Assembly: GCA_025360605.1 (NCBI GenBank)
Contig: JANYBV010000022.1
Coordinates: 78,587-142,586 of the forward strand
Source: Alphaproteobacteria bacterium
GTDB taxonomy: Bacteria; Pseudomonadota; Alphaproteobacteria; Rickettsiales; SXRF01
DNA length: 64,000 bases
Reading direction: 5' to 3'
Below are positions 26,028-34,676 of this stretch, piece after piece (within the stretch, counting starts at the first letter, position 1; each line of letters begins with the position of its first letter). The position numbers and the translations under genes are program-made. Under the pieces are notes generated by a model, which saw only the letters and a list, made by a program, of their open reading frames with translations, was not told the origin of the DNA and searched no databases.

Positions 26028-27239
26028 ATGAGCGTATTACCATGGCTTTCACTGGTTGGCATTAACGAAAATGGTGTGGACGGCCTTTCGGCGCAAGCGC
26101 GACAGCGGATATCGGAAGCCGCGCTGGTGGTGGGAGGCAAGCGTCACCTTGCCCTCGCGCGGTCCCTTATCCGCTCTGAAACACTGGACTGGCCGTCGCC
26201 TCCACATGCCGCCATCGCAGCCATCAAGGCACGAAGCCCCGCAAAAGTCTGTGTGTTATGTACGGGTGATCCGTTCCATTACGGCATGGGCGCGGTGCTG
26301 GCGCGGCATATTCCTATTGAGGAAATGGAAACATTTTCCGCCCCTTCTGTTTTTTCATTGGTGGCGGCAAGGCTGGGATGGGCATTGCAGAATACCGTGA
26401 TTGTCGGGGTGAATGGCCGTCCTGTCGAACGCCTTATCCCGCATCTCCAGCCCAACGCCAATATCATTGCCCTTTGTGCCGATGAAACCACGCCAGACAT
26501 TGTGGCAGGCTTATTGAAACGCCACGGGTTCGGGATGTGCCAGATGATAGTGATGGAAAATCTGGGCGGGCCGAATGAGCGCATCCGCCGCACCACGGCA
26601 GGGGAATTTGCCTTCGATGATATCTCGCGCCTGAACTGCATTGCGATTCAGGTGCCTGATGAGGCCAAATTACACAGCACTCCCGTCACCTCTGGCCTTG
26701 CCGATAGCTGGTTTGACCATGACGGGCAAATGACCAAACGCGAGGTGCGTGCGGTGACGCTGTCGGCACTCGCCATGCACCGTGGGGAATTATTGTGGGA
26801 CATCGGCCTTGGTTCCGGCTCGGTGGCGATTGAATGGTTGCTGCGCGACCCATCCAACCGCGCCATTGGTTTTGAAAAACATCCTGAACGGGCTGCGCGG
26901 GCAGCCGCCAACGCGAAAAAGCTCGGCGTGCCGCAGCTGGTGGTGATGGAAGGGGAAGCACCTTCCGTGTTGGAAGGACTGGACGCACCGGATGCGGTGT
27001 TTATCGGTGGCGGGGCAACCCATCCCGATATGCTGGAAGCGGTGTGGCAGGTGTTGAAACCACAGGGACGTCTGGTGATTAATGCGGTGACGCTGGAAAC
27101 GGAAAGCGTGTTGATGGCGGCGTATAAAAAATATGGCGGTGTAATGACGCGCATTGCTATTGAACGCGCCGATCCGGTGGGCACGATGACGGGCTGGCGG
27201 CCTGCTATGACGGTAACGCAGTGGAGTGTAACGAAATGA
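26028..27239 (+). CDS. cobL: Precorrin-6Y C5,15-methyltransferase (decarboxylating), CbiE-CbiT fusion
   Basis: CobL methylates C5 and C15 and removes the C12 acetate carboxyl group. The 403-residue product is a natural fusion of a CbiE-type tetrapyrrole methylase (residues 1-205; [11 protein letters not shown] and [16 protein letters not shown]) and a CbiT-type Rossmann methyltransferase ([17 protein letters not shown], then [13 protein letters not shown]). The ATG at 26028 is preferred because AGGATGAG lies 9 bases upstream; a GTG at 26022 would overlap the cobK start. Its stop overlaps cobM. Confidence 0.96.
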   Translation: MSVLPWLSLVGINENGVDGLSAQARQRISEAALVVGGKRHLALARSLIRSETLDWPSPPHAAIAAIKARSPAKVCVLCTGDPFHYGMGAVLARHIPIEEMETFSAPSVFSLVAARLGWALQNTVIVGVNGRPVERLIPHLQPNANIIALCADETTPDIVAGLLKRHGFGMCQMIVMENLGGPNERIRRTTAGEFAFDDISRLNCIAIQVPDEAKLHSTPVTSGLADSWFDHDGQMTKREVRAVTLSALAMHRGELLWDIGLGSGSVAIEWLLRDPSNRAIGFEKHPERAARAAANAKKLGVPQLVVMEGEAPSVLEGLDAPDAVFIGGGATHPDMLEAVWQVLKPQGRLVINAVTLETESVLMAAYKKYGGVMTRIAIERADPVGTMTGWRPAMTVTQWSVTK

Positions 27240-27988
27240 CCATTCATTTTATCGGGGCAGGCCCAGGGGCGGCGGATTTAATTACGCTGAGGGGCAAAGA
27301 GCTGATTGCCAGCAGCCCTGTGTGTTTATACGCCGGTTCACTGGTGCCGGACACCATGCTGGCGTGGTGTCCCCACAACGCCCGTATCGTCAATACGGCC
27401 CCGCTGGATTTAAACCAGATTGAAGCGGAGTTCATTGCTGCGCATGAACGTGGCGAGGACGTGGCGCGCCTGCATTCCGGTGACGTGTCGGTCTGGTCGG
27501 CAATGGGCGAACAGTTGCGCCGCCTGCAAGGCTTGGGTATTCCTTATACCATCACCCCAGGGGTGCCGTCATTTGCCGCCGCCGCCGCTACCCTTGGGCA
27601 AGAGCTGACCTTGCCGGAAGTGGCGCAGTCACTGGTGTTAACACGTACCAGCGGCAGGGCATCGGCCATGCCGGAAGGCGAATCGCTGCTGGCGTTTGCC
27701 AAAACAGGTTCGACCCTTGCCATCCATCTTTCCATCCACGCGCTCGACAAGGTGGTGGCTGAGCTGATGCCGCAGATGGGAGCGGATTGCCCTGTGGCAA
27801 TCGTCTACCGCGCCAGCTGGCCTGATGAGCGTATTATCCGCGCAACGCTTGGGACTATTGAAGCGCGACTGAAAGATTCCCCTATGGAGCGCACCGCCCT
27901 GATTTTTGTCGGGCGGGTGCTGGAAGATCAGGATTTCAGGGAAAGTGCCCTTTATGATCCTGAATATAAGCGGCGTTACCGCAGTTAG
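27236..27988 (+). CDS. cobM: Precorrin-4 C11-methyltransferase
   Basis: CobM methylates precorrin-4 at C11, yielding precorrin-5. The 250-residue protein shows the SAM loop [62 protein letters not shown] and the late [13 protein letters not shown] block. The ATG at 27236 overlaps the cobL stop (ATGA) and has GGAG 9 bases upstream; an earlier GTG at 27221 is less likely. Its stop overlaps the end of cbiD by 4 bases. Confidence 0.96.
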   Translation: MTIHFIGAGPGAADLITLRGKELIASSPVCLYAGSLVPDTMLAWCPHNARIVNTAPLDLNQIEAEFIAAHERGEDVARLHSGDVSVWSAMGEQLRRLQGLGIPYTITPGVPSFAAAAATLGQELTLPEVAQSLVLTRTSGRASAMPEGESLLAFAKTGSTLAIHLSIHALDKVVAELMPQMGADCPVAIVYRASWPDERIIRATLGTIEARLKDSPMERTALIFVGRVLEDQDFRESALYDPEYKRRYRS

Positions 27989-29088
27989 CCCACATTGGTT
28001 ACAGGCGTGGCGGCAAGCAACCTGCCTTCGCGGTCAAAGACGATGACATCGAGTACGATGCCGCTGCCTTTGATTGGTTTTGCTGCCGTCTCCCACGCCA
28101 GTCCGGCGATGCGTGCCGCGAGGGCAGGGGCGTAGCTTTCGGCAATTTCCAGCGCATGTTTGGCGGTGTTGGCGGTTTTTACCTGATCAATAATGCTGTG
28201 AGGCGCATCAATATCCGCTAATAACTTCGCCATAAATTCAAGGTCAACCGAACCTGCGCGTGAATGTAAATCGAGCAGGCCTTGCGCCAGTTTGGTCATT
28301 TTGGCGAATCCTCCGGCGATAGTGACGCGGCTGACCGGATGGTTGCGGATATATTTCATCATGCCGCCGACAAAATCGCCCATATCGATCAGCGCGGATT
28401 CGTGCAGGTTGTAATATCCTTTCACCGCCGCTTCCGAGGTGGATCCGGTGGCCCCTGCAATATGCGTCAGGCCTTCCGCACGGGCAACGTCAATACCGCG
28501 GTAAATCGAGTGTATCCACGCCGAGCAGGAAAAAGGAATGACGATGCCCGTGGTGCCGAGGATGGAAATGCCTCCCAGTATGCCAAGGCGGGGGTTGAGG
28601 GTTTTTAAGGCGAGTTTTTCGCCGTCAGGAACCGAGATTTCAATTTCTACGTCCGGATTTGCATTGTGCGCTGCGGCGATTTCGGTGATCGCGGTGTACA
28701 TCATCTGGCGTGGTATGGGATTGATGGCAGGCTCGCCCACACCAAGTGCAAGTCCGGCTTTGGTGATGGTTCCCACCCCTGAACCTGCCTTGAACACAAT
28801 GCCGGATCCTGCGGGAAGCAGGCGCAGTGTGGCGCATATCAACGCACCGTGCGTTACGTCCGGATCATCTCCTGCATCCTTAATAACTACGGCAAAGGCG
28901 GCATCCCCGCGACGTTCGTGTTTTGCCAATGAGAATGCAGGGCGTTGTCCTGCGGGCAACAGCACTTCCACTGGATCGGGGAAGTCACCCGTAATTAATG
29001 CCGTAAATGCAGCCTTGGCGGCGGCTGTTGCACACGCGCCCGTCGTCCATCCCTTACGCAGGGCAATAGTGGGAATGTCATCACTCAT
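27985..29088 (-). CDS. cbiD: Cobalt-precorrin-5B C1-methyltransferase (CbiD)
   Basis: CbiD methylates C1 of the corrin ring. It is the enzyme of the oxygen-independent route, whereas the classical aerobic route uses the unrelated CobF. The 367-residue protein has the family start [18 protein letters not shown], then [27 protein letters not shown], the [15 protein letters not shown] block and [16 protein letters not shown]. It lies on the opposite strand between cobM (4-base overlap) and cobB (52 bp between starts). Since no CobF is present in the window, CbiD probably replaces it. Confidence 0.95.
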   Translation of the reverse strand: MSDDIPTIALRKGWTTGACATAAAKAAFTALITGDFPDPVEVLLPAGQRPAFSLAKHERRGDAAFAVVIKDAGDDPDVTHGALICATLRLLPAGSGIVFKAGSGVGTITKAGLALGVGEPAINPIPRQMMYTAITEIAAAHNANPDVEIEISVPDGEKLALKTLNPRLGILGGISILGTTGIVIPFSCSAWIHSIYRGIDVARAEGLTHIAGATGSTSEAAVKGYYNLHESALIDMGDFVGGMMKYIRNHPVSRVTIAGGFAKMTKLAQGLLDLHSRAGSVDLEFMAKLLADIDAPHSIIDQVKTANTAKHALEIAESYAPALAARIAGLAWETAAKPIKGSGIVLDVIVFDREGRLLAATPVTNVG

Positions 29089-29140
29089 GGCATTATTACT
29101 ATAGTAAAATTCATTAAATTCATATTAAATCACAGGCCTT

Positions 29141-30451
29141 ATGACCAAAGGATTAATGATAGCGGCACCGCGCTCCGGCTCGGGAAAAACCACGGTGACT
29201 CTCGGTTTACTGCGTGCATTAACCCGCAGAAATCATGTTGTTTCATCGTTTAAATGTGGCCCTGATTATATTGATCCGGCCTTTCACCGCGTGGCAACCG
29301 GCCAGCAAAGTTATAACCTCGACAGCTGGACGATGCCTGAAGCGGTGCTGGATAACAACTTTGCCCTCGGCGCGGAAGGGGCTGATATCGTGGTGGCGGA
29401 AGCATCGATGGGGCTTTTTGACGGGGTGGCTACCAAAGGGGCATCGGGCGACGGGGCATCGGCGGATATTGCCGCACGGTTTGGGTTGCCTGTCATTTTA
29501 GTAATGGATGTGAGCGGGCAATCCCAGTCGGCGGGGGCTATCGCCATGGGCTTTCGTGATTTCCGCAAGGATATAACCATCGCGGGGGTGATTTTGGGTA
29601 ATGTCGCCAGCGAGCGCCACCACATGCTGGCGCAGCGCGGCGTGGAGAGTGTGGGCATGCGGGTGTTCGGGGCATTGCCGCGTGGCGGCGTGCCTACCAT
29701 TCCCGAGCGTCATCTGGGGCTGGTGCAGGCCAATGAAATTCCGAATGTGTTGAAAATGGTGGATGATCTGGCCGATGCGATGGAAAAACATCTGGATGTG
29801 GAGGCGATGATTCTGGCGGCGGGTGAAGTGTGGATGCCCAAACATGTTAGTGGCAGCGCTATCAGGCCACCCGCCAAGAAAATCGCTCTGGCATCGGATG
29901 TGGCATTCTCGTTCATCTATCCGCATATCCTCGATGCGTGGAAAGCATACGGTTGCCAGATTTCCTTGTTTTCGCCGCTGGCAGATGAAGCGCCCGATCC
30001 GGCAGCGGATATGTGCTGGTTGTCAGGAGGCTACCCAGAACTTTATGCCGAATTGTTGTCAGGAAACCGGAATTTTATCGAAGGCCTGCGTGCTTTTGCG
30101 CAGCATAAACCGGTGCATGGGGAATGCGGCGGTTACATGGTGTTGGGGGAGTCGCTGGTGTGCGCCGATGGTAAAAGCTGGCCAATGGCGGGACTATTAC
30201 CGCTGAATACCTCATTCGCCCAGCGCAAGTTGCATCTGGGCTACCGCGCGGTGGAATTGCTGGCCGATTCCCCCATCGGGAAAAAAGGTGAACTGGTGCG
30301 CGGCCACGAATTCCATTATTCCCATATTACCGAATTGGGTGCTTCACAGCCGCTCGGCAACGCAACCGATGCGAATGGAAAATCATTAGGCAATGTCGGG
30401 CAAAAGGTAGGCAATGTGACGGGCAGTTTTTTCCACGCCGTGGCTGCTTAG
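29141..30451 (+). CDS. cobB: Hydrogenobyrinic acid / cobyrinic acid a,c-diamide synthase
   Basis: CobB amidates the a and c carboxylates of hydrogenobyrinic acid before cobalt insertion, using glutamine and ATP. The 436-residue protein has an N-terminal ATPase domain (APRSGSGKTTVTLGLLRAL and FKCGPDYIDP) and a C-terminal glutaminase domain with the nucleophile in HGECGGYMVLGE and the late RGHEFHYSH. Length is usual. Its 3' end overlaps the convergent cbtA by 4 bases. Confidence 0.96.
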   Translation: MTKGLMIAAPRSGSGKTTVTLGLLRALTRRNHVVSSFKCGPDYIDPAFHRVATGQQSYNLDSWTMPEAVLDNNFALGAEGADIVVAEASMGLFDGVATKGASGDGASADIAARFGLPVILVMDVSGQSQSAGAIAMGFRDFRKDITIAGVILGNVASERHHMLAQRGVESVGMRVFGALPRGGVPTIPERHLGLVQANEIPNVLKMVDDLADAMEKHLDVEAMILAAGEVWMPKHVSGSAIRPPAKKIALASDVAFSFIYPHILDAWKAYGCQISLFSPLADEAPDPAADMCWLSGGYPELYAELLSGNRNFIEGLRAFAQHKPVHGECGGYMVLGESLVCADGKSWPMAGLLPLNTSFAQRKLHLGYRAVELLADSPIGKKGELVRGHEFHYSHITELGASQPLGNATDANGKSLGNVGQKVGNVTGSFFHAVAA

Positions 30452-31152
30452 GCAGGTATTTTAGCCGCTTGTTGTCTATTATAAAACCAGCCGCTGGCAG
30501 CACCCAGAACCACCCAGAACAGCGCCATAGTAGCAAGCGATGCTGCGGCAAATTCGGCGTTCAGTTCCGGAGGCACTACGCCACCCACAGGGGATTTTGG
30601 CGCTCCCAAAATATGCGGTGCCGTCATCAGTGCAACACCACAACACTTTGCAATATTTGAGTGTTTGAATACGATCAGGTACAGAGCGCCTGCGGTTGCA
30701 ACTACTGCCGACAACCACCAGAGCTGGCGCTCGGCCAGATCGGCTACCATGGTAGCAGGTAATTCCGGCGCAAGGCCAAATCCCGGAGCCAGTGAAAACA
30801 CCCCAAATCCGGCTAATCCCCAGAGGATGCCGCGCTGTGTATCCATCTGTCCACCCTGAAGGGTAAAAGCACCGACCAGAATCAGCGCGTAACCAACACC
30901 CACGCCAAGGTCGGCAAGCAAGCGGTAGGCATTGCGTTCGAATCCGTTGGCGGGTTCCCACGCTTCTTCCTCATGTTCATGTTGGTGGGAGGCGGCCATA
31001 GTCGCTTCAGCGGCTTCTTTTCTTTGTGCTTCGGCATTTTCATAGATCTCTGCCTGAAGAATTAGAGGAGTCAGCTTTACGCTCTGAACGCCAAATACAA
31101 AAACGCCTGAAAGAAGGCCAGCAATTAAAGCGGTGAGGAGGATTTTATACAT
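30448..31152 (-). CDS. cbtA: CbtA family cobalt transporter subunit
   Basis: CbtA is a polytopic membrane protein predicted to import cobalt together with the small CbtB. The 234-residue product has about five hydrophobic helices. It shows the family N-terminal helix with LSGVFVFGVQ, a His/Glu segment at residues 55-63 (SHQHEHEEE) likely exposed for metal capture, and GFGLAPELPATMVADLAERQLWW in the middle. It follows cbtB by 5 bp and converges with cobB. The transport role is inferred by the family from riboswitch and cob gene association. Confidence 0.92.
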   Translation of the reverse strand: MYKILLTALIAGLLSGVFVFGVQSVKLTPLILQAEIYENAEAQRKEAAEATMAASHQHEHEEEAWEPANGFERNAYRLLADLGVGVGYALILVGAFTLQGGQMDTQRGILWGLAGFGVFSLAPGFGLAPELPATMVADLAERQLWWLSAVVATAGALYLIVFKHSNIAKCCGVALMTAPHILGAPKSPVGGVVPPELNAEFAAASLATMALFWVVLGAASGWFYNRQQAAKIPA

Positions 31153-31157
31153 AAAAC

Positions 31158-31340
31158 TTAGTGGCAGGGAAATGCCGAGGAGTGGCGAGTATCGTGCGCC
31201 GCGTTGTGGACTACGTCGATATGGGAAAAACCGATGAGAAAAATACAGGCAGACCCCAGCAAAATTGCAACAAGTGATGCTGCCTTGCTTTCTGTGGCAC
31301 TTTTAGCTGAACTGCCAGCGATGGTGGTGACTGTGGCCAT
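31158..31340 (-). CDS. cbtB: CbtB family cobalt transporter subunit
   Basis: A 60-residue protein with one membrane helix (residues 22-41, ASLVAILLGSACIFLIGFSH) and a His-rich C-terminal tail (HIDVVHNAAHDTRHS) that fits the metal-binding tail of CbtB. It precedes cbtA by 5 bp on the minus strand. No cobalamin riboswitch is visible in the 76 bp between it and glf, unlike many cbtAB operons. Confidence 0.9.
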   Translation of the reverse strand: MATVTTIAGSSAKSATESKAASLVAILLGSACIFLIGFSHIDVVHNAAHDTRHSSAFPCH

Positions 31341-31416
31341 ACGTTAGTCCTTACAAAATAGTAATGGTAAGAAACTACGCAGGATGGCGGTTCTAGTCAA
31401 TATGAATTCGGCTGGT

Positions 31417-32550
31417 TTACGAGTTGGCGAGGTCTTTGGCAATCTGTTCGGATTTTTTAAGTGCGCCGCCGATGGCCTGATGCATGTCGTAATAGAGATA
31501 TTCTGCCAGCCTTCCGCCAAAATAATAATCTTTGTAGGCATCCGTACTTAAATGCCCCTGATATTGGGTGAGCTTGGCTAGATTGTCAGTATCACGCACA
31601 GGGTACATGGGTTCGGAGCTTGCGCTGTGGGCTTCCGGATATTCTTCGCTTATCCATGTGACGGGCTGGGTGCCGAGTTCAAAATGCTTGTGTTCAATGA
31701 TGCGGGTGAAGGGCACTGCTGCCGATGTGTAATTAATGACCGCCAGTCCCTGAAAATCTTCGATTTCATGGCAGTAGTGTTTGAAGTGCATGCTGCGATA
31801 CAGCAATTTTCCAAATTGGTAATCGCAAAAGGCATCAATGGCTCCGGTAAACAGCACTTTTTTGGCCATGGAATTGAAATGCTCGCGATTGGACAAATAA
31901 TCCACGCCCATCCGCACTTCGCTGCCCTTGAGTAGTTTTTCAATAATCGGTGTATAGCCGCCGATGGGGATGCCCTGATGAATATCGCTGAAATAGCTGT
32001 CGTTATAATTCAGGCGGACAGGAATGCGTTTTAAGATGGAAGAAGGCAGCGTTTTGGGTGCTTGCCCCCATTGTTTCTCGGTGTAGCCCTTGATGAAAAT
32101 ATTGTAGATTTCCTCACCTACATTTGACAGTGCGTAGTCTTCGAGTGAGTCGTCGATAGCACCTTTGAAACGCACTTCTTCCAGTTTTTTCTTTGCGTCC
32201 TCGGGCGTTTTAACACCCCAGAGCTGGTTGAATGTTTCGAGGTTGGGGGGGAAGGAAAATCGCTTGCCTTCAAAGTCGACTTTAACGGTGTGGTGGTAGT
32301 GATTGAATTTTGCAAACTGTGTGATCCAGTCCCAGATGCGCTGGTTGGAGGTGTGGAAAATATGCGCCCCGAAAAGATGCAGATTGATGCCATCCCTGTT
32401 TTCAGTGTAGCAATTGCCGCCAATATTCATGCGCTTTTCCAGCACAAGACAGCGATATCCTTTTTGGGTGAGCTCATGAGCGCAGGTGGCGCCATAGAGT
32501 CCTGAACCCACAATCAATATATCCCAGTCTTTATTCGTCTTCATACTCAT
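31417..32550 (-). CDS. glf: UDP-galactopyranose mutase
   Basis: Glf interconverts UDP-galactopyranose and UDP-galactofuranose, a sugar donor for surface polysaccharides. The 377-residue flavoprotein has the FAD-binding motif ILIVGSGLYGATCAHEL near the N-terminus, LEKRMNIGGNCYTE, the hallmark HLFGAHIFHTSN and the TGAIDAFCDYQFGKLLYRS block. Two starts (MSM/MKT) lie close together. It is probably expressed with or just upstream of cbtBA on the minus strand, although the functions are unrelated. Galactofuranose here may serve the polysaccharide pathways suggested by the acyltransferase and exosortase loci. Confidence 0.95.
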   Translation of the reverse strand: MSMKTNKDWDILIVGSGLYGATCAHELTQKGYRCLVLEKRMNIGGNCYTENRDGINLHLFGAHIFHTSNQRIWDWITQFAKFNHYHHTVKVDFEGKRFSFPPNLETFNQLWGVKTPEDAKKKLEEVRFKGAIDDSLEDYALSNVGEEIYNIFIKGYTEKQWGQAPKTLPSSILKRIPVRLNYNDSYFSDIHQGIPIGGYTPIIEKLLKGSEVRMGVDYLSNREHFNSMAKKVLFTGAIDAFCDYQFGKLLYRSMHFKHYCHEIEDFQGLAVINYTSAAVPFTRIIEHKHFELGTQPVTWISEEYPEAHSASSEPMYPVRDTDNLAKLTQYQGHLSTDAYKDYYFGGRLAEYLYYDMHQAIGGALKKSEQIAKDLANS

Positions 32551-32632
32551 GCAGTGGCTAAATTATTCTTAATCAAGTTACATCTGATGGACTCTGTTTA
32601 ATCAATCTAAAATAATATATTTCTCTGCTTTG

Positions 32633-32664
32633 TAAAAAAACAACCTAACCCGAAGGTTAGGTTG
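32633..32664 (-). terminator. Rho-independent terminator of the flp gene
   Basis: A perfect 10-bp stem (32641-32650 with 32655-32664) and a 4-base CGAA loop are followed, on the minus strand, by a run of six U residues from 32640 downwards. It ends transcription of the Flp pilin gene before glf. Confidence 0.85.
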
Positions 32665-32693
32665 CAAGCTTCACATGGTTTATTCTGTAATTA

Positions 32694-32858
32694 TTAGCGT
32701 GCCAGACTTGTAGCGACGGTGGTGTAAAGAGTATTTAACTGGCTCCCCACAACAGTGATAGCAGCGATAGCCGCAACAGAAATTAACGCGGCAATAAGGC
32801 CGTATTCAATGGCGGTTGCGCCTTCTTCATTTTTTAAAAAACGTTTCAGCATGTTCAT
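32694..32858 (-). CDS. flp: Flp/Fap-type pilin
   Basis: A 54-residue type IVb prepilin, below usual ORF length cut-offs. It starts MNMLKRFLKNEEGATAIEYG: a short basic leader, then the TadV-type prepilin peptidase site after Gly13 with Glu18 and Tyr19 of the mature protein, followed by a hydrophobic helix (LIAALISVAAIAAITVV). AAGGG lies 8 bases before the ATG. Flp is the major subunit of Tad adhesive pili; no tad assembly genes are in the window, so assembly must be encoded elsewhere. It has its own terminator and a dyad upstream. Confidence 0.9.
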   Translation of the reverse strand: MNMLKRFLKNEEGATAIEYGLIAALISVAAIAAITVVGSQLNTLYTTVATSLAR

Positions 32859-32885
32859 ATGGCTACCCTTATGTATGTATCTACC

Positions 32886-32900
32886 GCTGATCTCATCAGC
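32886..32900. promoter_or_regulatory. Dyad symmetry upstream of flp
   Basis: GCTGAT-CTC-ATCAGC is a perfect hyphenated palindrome 28 bp upstream of the flp start codon. It could be an operator or a leader hairpin. No protein can be assigned. Confidence 0.35.
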
Positions 32901-33200
32901 TTTATAAATTCTAACAAATACAGAATATCACGGCAATATAAAAAATTATAAAAAACAATGGATTAATTAAGTATTGATAAGTATTTTTAGCCAAATTGCA
33001 TCTAATGCGGAACGTAAAAATTTATCATCTCAGAAAAGTTCAATATATTCGATGTTGGTAAGTAATTTTTAATAACAAAAATTAGTGTTTTTGTCATAAA
33101 TAGCGGCAAAATAAATGTAAAATCACGGGGTTTCATTAATGAAAAACTAGGGTATATTCGCTCCAGAACAGTTCCTTTAGCGGCTAGTCAGGTAGGCTTA
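32901..33200. other. A+T-rich divergent intergenic region
   Basis: The stretch between flp and the Sel1 gene is strongly A+T-rich with several short A and T tracts and no convincing open frame. It must hold the promoters of both divergent genes. I could not single out consensus hexamers. A ribosome site (AGGTAGG) lies at 33190-33196. Confidence 0.5.
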
Positions 33201-34592
33201 ATGATAAAGTTCAGAGAATTTCAGTGTGTGGCGGGTGCCCTTTTGTTGACTTTGGGCGTGTATTATAGCGCTTATGCCACACCAGAAACAGCTTCATCTC
33301 CAGCAACAGCTATCGAAGCCACGTCTGCTACAGTAGCCATGCCACCAGTAATAGAAGCAGCGACTGCGCCAGCGATGGTAAGCGAAGCAGCTACGTCAAC
33401 AGCCCCAGAAACAGCCACGTCACCGGCATCAGCAATTGAAGCCGCGACTGCAACAGATGATGTTGCCGTGTGCGCACCGGGAAGTATTGCGGATGCCAAC
33501 GCACAGTATGCGGCTGGATGGCGTTTTTACAACGGCAAGGATGTTGCCAAAGATTATCAGTATGCCGCCCAGTGCTGGATTAGCGCAGCAGAGCAGGGAT
33601 TACCAGTGGCTCAATACGTCGCTGGCATTGCTTATGATACACCTATTGGCGTCCCCAAAGATCGATTTCAGACGGTGAAATGGTGGACGCTTGCGGCCAA
33701 GCAGGGACATCCCGAGGCGCAATATAATCTCGGCGTTGTTTACAGTACAGGTATAGGTGTTGATAAGAATGATACCGAGGCATTCAATTGGTATCAGAAA
33801 GCCGCTCAGCAGAATGTACTCAAGGCTGAATATAATCTGGCGACCGCTTACCATAACGGCACCGGTACCGAAAAAAATGATGAAGAAGCCGTGAAATGGT
33901 GGAGAAAAGCGGCTGATGAAGGAAGTTCCGAATCTCAATATCAGTTGGGTGCAGCCTACGATAATGGTACAGGGATTGAGAAAGATCCGGCGATGGCTGT
34001 AACGTGGTATCGCAAGGCAGCAGAACAGGCCAATGCCGACGCGCAGTATAGTTTGGCAGTGTCATTGCATCTTGGTTCCGGTGTTGAAAAAAACGATCAG
34101 GAAGCCTTCGAATGGTTTATGAAATCGGCAAAGCAAGGGAATGCCAAGGCGCAGTATAATGTTGCCGTGTCCTACGCGGAAGGGCTAGGTACCGACAAAG
34201 ATAGCGAAAAAGCGACTAAATGGTACATGAGATCGGCAGTGCATGGATTTGCCAGAGCGCAATACTATCTAGCATCGGCTTATAAAAATGGCACCGGCGT
34301 GAAAGCCAGTGATAAAAAAGCAGCGATTTGGTTTCGCAAGGCCGCAGAGCAGGGGGATGCTGATGCGAGGTATGAGCTAGGGTTATGTTACTATCGCGGT
34401 TTCGGAATCCGTAAGGATATGGTGCTTGCCTATGCATGGTTTAATTTAGCAGTGGCAAAGGGACATAAGGAAGCCCTTGAGATGCGGGATAAGGTTGAAA
34501 AAACTCTGAGTCCGGATGAAATTCTGGAGGGCCAGAACATGTCAAGAGATGGAAAAAACCCTAAAAGTAGTTTTTGGAAAACGCTGTTCTAA
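33201..34592 (+). CDS. Exported Sel1-like repeat protein
   Basis: A 463-residue protein with a signal peptide or anchor (VAGALLLTLGVYYSAYA, residues 10-26). A low-complexity Ala/Thr/Pro/Glu/Ser segment follows (residues 28-94) with near-repeats such as PETASSPATAIEA and PETATSPASAIEA. Then come nine Sel1-type helical repeats of about 36 residues (first ANAQYAAGWRFYNG, last ADARYELGLCYYRG). Sel1 solenoids act as scaffolds for protein complexes, often in the envelope. AGGTAGG precedes the ATG. The Ala/Thr-rich linker probably spans periplasm or cell wall. Partner unknown. Confidence 0.88.
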   Translation: MIKFREFQCVAGALLLTLGVYYSAYATPETASSPATAIEATSATVAMPPVIEAATAPAMVSEAATSTAPETATSPASAIEAATATDDVAVCAPGSIADANAQYAAGWRFYNGKDVAKDYQYAAQCWISAAEQGLPVAQYVAGIAYDTPIGVPKDRFQTVKWWTLAAKQGHPEAQYNLGVVYSTGIGVDKNDTEAFNWYQKAAQQNVLKAEYNLATAYHNGTGTEKNDEEAVKWWRKAADEGSSESQYQLGAAYDNGTGIEKDPAMAVTWYRKAAEQANADAQYSLAVSLHLGSGVEKNDQEAFEWFMKSAKQGNAKAQYNVAVSYAEGLGTDKDSEKATKWYMRSAVHGFARAQYYLASAYKNGTGVKASDKKAAIWFRKAAEQGDADARYELGLCYYRGFGIRKDMVLAYAWFNLAVAKGHKEALEMRDKVEKTLSPDEILEGQNMSRDGKNPKSSFWKTLF

Positions 34593-34676
34593 GTTAGAAT
34601 AGTTTTTACTATTTTCTGTAATTATCATCGCATAACCAGAATTTGAAAGTATCAGTGATGATGCCATTGCGGCTTT

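Noticed and set aside
9900..30400. Many long antisense frames inside the cob genes (for example 10250-10825 minus, 11570-12055 minus, 24148-24927 minus, 26648-27247 minus)
   Set aside because: They lack recognisable motifs and ribosome sites and mirror well-supported cob genes. They result from codon bias in G+C-rich sequence.
31341..31416. Cobalamin riboswitch before cbtB
   Set aside because: The 76 bp between glf and cbtB contain none of the conserved B12-box elements and are too short.
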